DNA of 64,000 bases, taken from positions 786,001 through 850,000 of the forward strand of contig NZ_CP043311.1 in the NCBI RefSeq assembly GCF_008807375.1, in the 5' to 3' direction. The position numbers and the translations under genes were made by a program. This document shows, piece after piece, positions 60,726-64,000 of the stretch. The notes below the pieces were generated by a model, which saw only the letters and a list, made by a program, of their open reading frames with translations, was not told where the DNA came from and did no database searches. Position 1 is the first letter of the stretch. Each line of letters opens with the position of its first letter. The stretch comes from Pseudomonas lalkuanensis. GTDB lineage: Bacteria > Pseudomonadota > Gammaproteobacteria > Pseudomonadales > Pseudomonadaceae.

Positions 60726-61142
60726 TCAGGACTGCTTGTCCCGCTGCGACTTCAACAGGTCGCGGATCTCGGTCAGCAGTTCCTGGTCCTTGGTGGGCGC
60801 CGGCGGTGTTTCCGGGGCGGCGGCTTCTTCACGCTTGAGCTTGTTGATCGCCTTGATCCCCATGAAGATCGCGAAGGCGACGATCACGAAATCGAGCACG
60901 GTCTGGATGAACTTGCCATAGGCCAGCACCACGGCCGGAATGTCGCCCTCGGCGGCCTTGAGGGTGATGGCGAGGTCGGAGAAGTCCACCCCGCCGATCA
61001 GCAGGCCAATGGGCGGCATGATCACGTCGCCCACGAAGGACGAGACGATCTTGCCGAAGGCGGCGCCAATGATGATGCCCACGGCCATGTCGACCACGTT
61101 GCCCTTGACGGCGAAGGCTTTGAATTCACTGAGCAGGCTCAT
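60726..61142 (-). CDS. mscL: Large-conductance mechanosensitive channel
   Basis: 138 residues. N-terminal amphipathic S1 helix [22 protein letters not shown]1 with [17 protein letters not shown] (gating helix), a loop of about 25 residues, TM2 ([17 protein letters not shown]) and a cytoplasmic helix. Homopentamer that opens under membrane tension in osmotic downshock. Convergent with the TerC gene; shared bidirectional terminator. Confidence 0.97.
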   Translation of the reverse strand: MSLLSEFKAFAVKGNVVDMAVGIIIGAAFGKIVSSFVGDVIMPPIGLLIGGVDFSDLAITLKAAEGDIPAVVLAYGKFIQTVLDFVIVAFAIFMGIKAINKLKREEAAAPETPPAPTKDQELLTEIRDLLKSQRDKQS

Positions 61143-61351
61143 GTTTCACTCCCTGAGGTTCTGGTTTTAAGGCTGAAGTGTAATTCAGCGGGTCGAGGCT
61201 GCCAGTGACGGTCACCTCCTTGTGCGGGCACACATGCTAGGGCCCGGCATGGCCAGTGCCAAGCCTGCAGTGTGTTTCCGTCAGGCGGCGCTTTCCGCCG
61301 CTGGACACTGGTCTAGCCTGAGAGTGAGGCTGCAAGAGGAGGGTCGCTGCC

Positions 61352-61597
61352 ATGCCACTAGAACACCACCCGCTCAACCGTGAATTCCCGGAGTTCAAGG
61401 ACACCATGCGCGCGCTGCTGCAGAGCGATGCGCACTTTGCCCGGTTGGCGGGGGAGTACCAGGATCTGGATTCGCGCATCTATGAAGTCGAGGACGGCAA
61501 CCAGGCCCTCGACGACAACACCTTGCACGACTGGAAGGTGCAAAGGGTCGCCCTGAAGGACGAGATCGCCCGGATGCTCAAGAGCGCCAAGGGCTGA
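61352..61597 (+). CDS. YdcH-like DUF465 protein
   Basis: 81 residues; DUF465. HHPLNREFPEFKDTMRALLQ and the helical YQDLDSRIYEVEDG with a C-terminal helix predict a small coiled coil. ATG at 61352 with GAGGAGGG upstream. Function unknown; upstream of another small protein and radA on the same strand. Confidence 0.85.
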   Translation: MPLEHHPLNREFPEFKDTMRALLQSDAHFARLAGEYQDLDSRIYEVEDGNQALDDNTLHDWKVQRVALKDEIARMLKSAKG

Positions 61598-61676
61598 CGA
61601 CTCGATTTGATCGGGGTCAACAGGGCCGGGGAGGTGACCGGATAGGCTGTGGCATTCCTTTTCCGGAGCCTGTCCC

Positions 61677-61955
61677 ATGCCTGCCACCATCCAGTTGTCC
61701 GGCGCGGACTTTTCGTCCGCCTCGCCCGCATCTTCCGAGCGTCAGGAAGCCATCGAGCGTCTGGAGCGCCTGCAACAGCAGTACGACCTGCTGCAACGTC
61801 GCATCGCGCGCGTGGAGGAGGGCAGCGAGCCGCTGGACGGCTCCAGCCTGACCGTCCTGCACATGCGCCTCGACGGCCTGCGCCAGGACATGGAGCGCCA
61901 GCGTCGACGCGCCAGCGGCCAGTGCTGCAACTGTGGCGGCGGTTGCCGAGGTTGA
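61677..61955 (+). CDS. Small coiled-coil protein with Cys-rich end
   Basis: 92 residues. I do not recognise a family. Residues 20-80 are strongly helical and coiled-coil-like (RQEAIERLERLQQQYDLLQR; RIARVEEG), ending with GQCCNCGGGCRG, a four-Cys tail. ATG at 61677 follows GGAG at a plausible distance. In P. aeruginosa a similar small gene lies between mscL and radA, by memory. Possible metal-binding tail. Confidence 0.7.
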   Translation: MPATIQLSGADFSSASPASSERQEAIERLERLQQQYDLLQRRIARVEEGSEPLDGSSLTVLHMRLDGLRQDMERQRRRASGQCCNCGGGCRG

Positions 61956-61998
61956 TCCGCTATCATGCGGGCTTTCGTGTTTCTGACGGAGTCCGCTG

Positions 61999-63366
61999 AT
62001 GGCCAAGGCCAAGCGCATGTACGGCTGCACCGAGTGCGGCGCCACCTTTCCCAAATGGGCCGGCCAGTGCGCCGACTGCGGGGCGTGGAACACCCTGGTG
62101 GAAACCGTGCTGGAGGGCGCCGCGGCGTCTTCCTCGGGCGGTCGCGGCGGCTGGGCTGGCCAGCAGGCGCAGATCAAGACCCTGGCCGAGGTCAGCGTCG
62201 AGGAAATGCCGCGCTTCTCGACCGCTTCCACCGAACTGGACCGTGTCCTCGGCGGTGGCCTGGTGGATGGCTCGGTGGTGCTGATCGGCGGTGATCCGGG
62301 CATCGGCAAGTCCACCATCCTCCTGCAGACCCTCTGCAACATCGCGGCACGTTTCCCAGCCCTTTATGTCACCGGTGAGGAATCCCAGCAGCAGGTCGCC
62401 ATGCGCGCCCGTCGCCTGGGCCTGCCGGAGGACAAGCTCAAGGTCATGACCGAGACCTGCATCGAAGCCATCATCGCCACCGCACGGGTGGAACAGCCCA
62501 AGGTGATGGTGATCGACTCCATCCAGACCATCTTCACCGAACAATTGCAGTCCGCCCCTGGCGGCGTGGCCCAGGTGCGCGAGAGCGCCGCCCTGCTGGT
62601 GCGATTCGCCAAGCAGAGCGGCACGGCGATCTTCCTGGTCGGCCATGTGACCAAGGAGGGTGCCCTGGCTGGCCCGCGTGTGCTTGAGCACATGGTGGAC
62701 ACGGTGCTCTATTTCGAGGGCGAGTCCGACGGCCGCCTGCGCCTGTTGCGGGCGGTGAAGAACCGCTTCGGCGCAGTGAACGAGCTGGGCGTGTTCGGCA
62801 TGACCGACAAGGGCCTGAAGGAAGTCTCCAACCCTTCGGCGATCTTCCTCACCCGCGCCCAGGAATCCGTGCCCGGCAGCGTGGTGATGGCCACCTGGGA
62901 GGGTTCGCGGCCGATGCTGGTCGAGGTCCAGGCGCTGGTGGACACCAGCCATCTGGCCAACCCGCGCCGGGTGACCCTGGGCCTGGACCAGAACCGCCTG
63001 GCGATGCTGCTGGCGGTGCTGCACCGCCACGGCGGCATCCCCACCTACGACCAGGACGTGTTCCTCAACGTGGTAGGTGGTGTGAAGGTGCTGGAAACCG
63101 CCTCCGACCTGGCGCTGATCGCCGCCATCATCTCCAGCCTGCGCAATCGTCCGTTGGCCCATGACGTGCTGGTGTTCGGCGAGGTGGGGCTTTCCGGCGA
63201 GGTACGTCCGGTACCCAGTGGCCAGGAGCGCCTGAAGGAAGCCGCCAAGCACGGCTTCAAGCGTGCGATCGTGCCCAAGGGCAACGCCCCCAAGGAAGAC
63301 CCACCCGGTCTGGCCGTGATAGCGGTGACCCGCCTGGAACAGGCGCTGGATGCACTGTTCGAGTAG
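61999..63366 (+). CDS. radA: DNA repair protein RadA
   Basis: 455 residues. Zinc finger CTECGATFPKWAGQCADCGAWN, Walker A GGDPGIGKST, Walker B region VMVIDSIQT, the RadA-specific KNRFGAVNELGVF motif, and a C-terminal Lon-protease-like domain without protease activity. Helps RecA-driven branch migration in recombination repair. A TATCAT box lies at 61961-61966. Confidence 0.96.
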   Translation: MAKAKRMYGCTECGATFPKWAGQCADCGAWNTLVETVLEGAAASSSGGRGGWAGQQAQIKTLAEVSVEEMPRFSTASTELDRVLGGGLVDGSVVLIGGDPGIGKSTILLQTLCNIAARFPALYVTGEESQQQVAMRARRLGLPEDKLKVMTETCIEAIIATARVEQPKVMVIDSIQTIFTEQLQSAPGGVAQVRESAALLVRFAKQSGTAIFLVGHVTKEGALAGPRVLEHMVDTVLYFEGESDGRLRLLRAVKNRFGAVNELGVFGMTDKGLKEVSNPSAIFLTRAQESVPGSVVMATWEGSRPMLVEVQALVDTSHLANPRRVTLGLDQNRLAMLLAVLHRHGGIPTYDQDVFLNVVGGVKVLETASDLALIAAIISSLRNRPLAHDVLVFGEVGLSGEVRPVPSGQERLKEAAKHGFKRAIVPKGNAPKEDPPGLAVIAVTRLEQALDALFE

Positions 63367-63384
63367 CGGGAAACCTGGTCCTGG

Positions 63385-63560
63385 TGATTGAAATCGCCCC
63401 CACAGGAAAAGCGGGGCGGTCATCACTTGCGCGGCCAGCTCCCTCTCCCGCCGGGGTGAAGAGGCATGCCGTCGGAGGCATTGCCTTCGGTGCCGATGAA
63501 CGCCTGAGCGCGAAGCGATCAGGCCGGGGCGCGGAGCGGGGTTGGGGTGAGGGCTTTGGG
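63385..63560. repeat. Repeat-rich spacer after radA
   Basis: ATTGAAATCGCCCCCACAGG (REP half), GCGAAGCGATCAGGCC and TCCCTCTCCCGCCGGGGTG (CTCTCCC family) occur in the spacer before mapZ. No gene seen. Confidence 0.45.
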
Positions 63561-63567
63561 GGGAGGC

Positions 63568-63936
63568 CTATTCTTCGCCCAATGCGGTCAATTCGCGCTC
63601 CAGCAGCTCTTCGCTGCCGAGGTTGAGCTCCACCAGGCGGCGCAGGTGGCTGATGGAGTCCAGGTCGATATGACGGCAGATGAAACCGAGTTGGTCGCCC
63701 TGGGCGCGGGTCAGTTCAACTTCCATCGCGACCTGTATGTCGGCCCCCAGGTCGATGAGGACATCGAAGGGCATGGCCGGGTCGCCGTCCCACTCCGGCG
63801 GGCGAATCACCAGCAGGCCCTTGAGGGAAATGTCGTGCAGCTCCGCCGCCCAGCGCTTGTCACCCTGCGCGATGGTGGTGGCGGCATCGAAGTTGATGCG
63901 GTGGAAGCGCCGACGTTCGCTGGCGATTTCACTCAT
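63568..63936 (-). CDS. mapZ: MapZ-type PilZ-domain c-di-GMP effector
   Basis: 122 residues from the ATG at 63936, whose spacing to AGGAG fits better than the ATG at 63942. RRRFHRINF carries the RxxxR motif and DISLKG the (D/N)xSxxG motif that bind c-di-GMP. From memory it resembles P. aeruginosa PA4608, which with c-di-GMP binds the CheR1 chemotaxis methyltransferase and lowers its activity. The [20 protein letters not shown] end is strongly conserved with that protein. Confidence 0.9.
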   Translation of the reverse strand: MSEIASERRRFHRINFDAATTIAQGDKRWAAELHDISLKGLLVIRPPEWDGDPAMPFDVLIDLGADIQVAMEVELTRAQGDQLGFICRHIDLDSISHLRRLVELNLGSEELLERELTALGEE

Positions 63937-64000
63937 GTTCATGCTCCTGCGAGATTTCAACCACTATAGACAAGGCGCACCGGCTCTTCATTCGCCCCGG

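Noticed and set aside
1..64000. tRNA, rRNA, CRISPR array, prophage, intact IS
   Set aside because: No cloverleaf, conserved rRNA, regularly spaced repeat array, integrase or transposase was found.

Overview
The window is a GC-rich chromosomal segment of a Pseudomonas species. The evidence is the codon usage, the gene families (RhlE-type helicase, MapZ-type PilZ protein, CIO-type cytochrome bd oxidase, orphan CcoN with a NirA/DUF934 pair), and many intergenic copies of the GTGGGAGCGAATTCATTCGC-type REP hairpin. From memory, the order of the first ~20 kb (amn, pseudouridine synthase, DUF2788, Lrp, MAPEG, cation efflux, DinB, HrpB ... RhlE) resembles the P. aeruginosa PA3970-PA3950 region. Later blocks resemble separate P. 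aeruginosa loci (trmA/purine permease, cioAB, the PA4129-4134 group, mscL-radA-mapZ), so the gene order is rearranged relative to that species. I cannot name the species. No rRNA, tRNA, CRISPR, prophage or intact insertion sequence was found.

Layout. 1-6.9 kb: purine salvage, rRNA modification, and small regulatory and membrane genes, including a tight lipoprotein-DinB-cation efflux operon. 7-20.4 kb: HrpB helicase, a membrane-anchored EEP nuclease-fold protein, a CDGSH protein, two SBP_bac_3 binding proteins, a NYN/exonuclease pair, an Lrp/EamA divergent pair, and RhlE. 19.6-26.6 kb: a LuxR-type regulator, a 616-base repeat-rich spacer carrying three TTATCCACA elements, then a polyamine-type ABC transporter with an aldehyde dehydrogenase. 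26.8-36.8 kb: a response regulator fused to a CheC phosphatase next to a PAS protein, a flavoprotein, a deacetylase-like enzyme, a GNAT/tandem-nitroreductase pair, TesB, and other housekeeping genes. 37.4-43 kb: small membrane genes, a decayed arylsulfotransferase, trmA, a purine permease, yajL and an MFS exporter.

43-58.7 kb is the most coherent metabolic stretch. A Tat-exported molybdenum hydroxylase with its 2Fe-2S subunit and triheme cytochrome c is followed by two cofactor-maturation genes (XdhC, MocA). Next come the cyanide-insensitive quinol oxidase cioAB with a DUF2474 micro-protein under an ANR-like box, then rlmG and fpr. An orphan cbb3 catalytic subunit (CcoN4-like) with a Cys-tailed membrane peptide lies divergent from a NirA-type sirohaem reductase coupled to DUF934. 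The joint reading is periplasmic substrate oxidation feeding a respiratory chain with two oxidases linked to cyanide or low-oxygen tolerance; that reading is inference.

58.7-64 kb: a TerC/CBS transporter, mscL, two small proteins, radA and the c-di-GMP effector mapZ. Many long ORFs antisense to real genes are artefacts of high GC and were left out.
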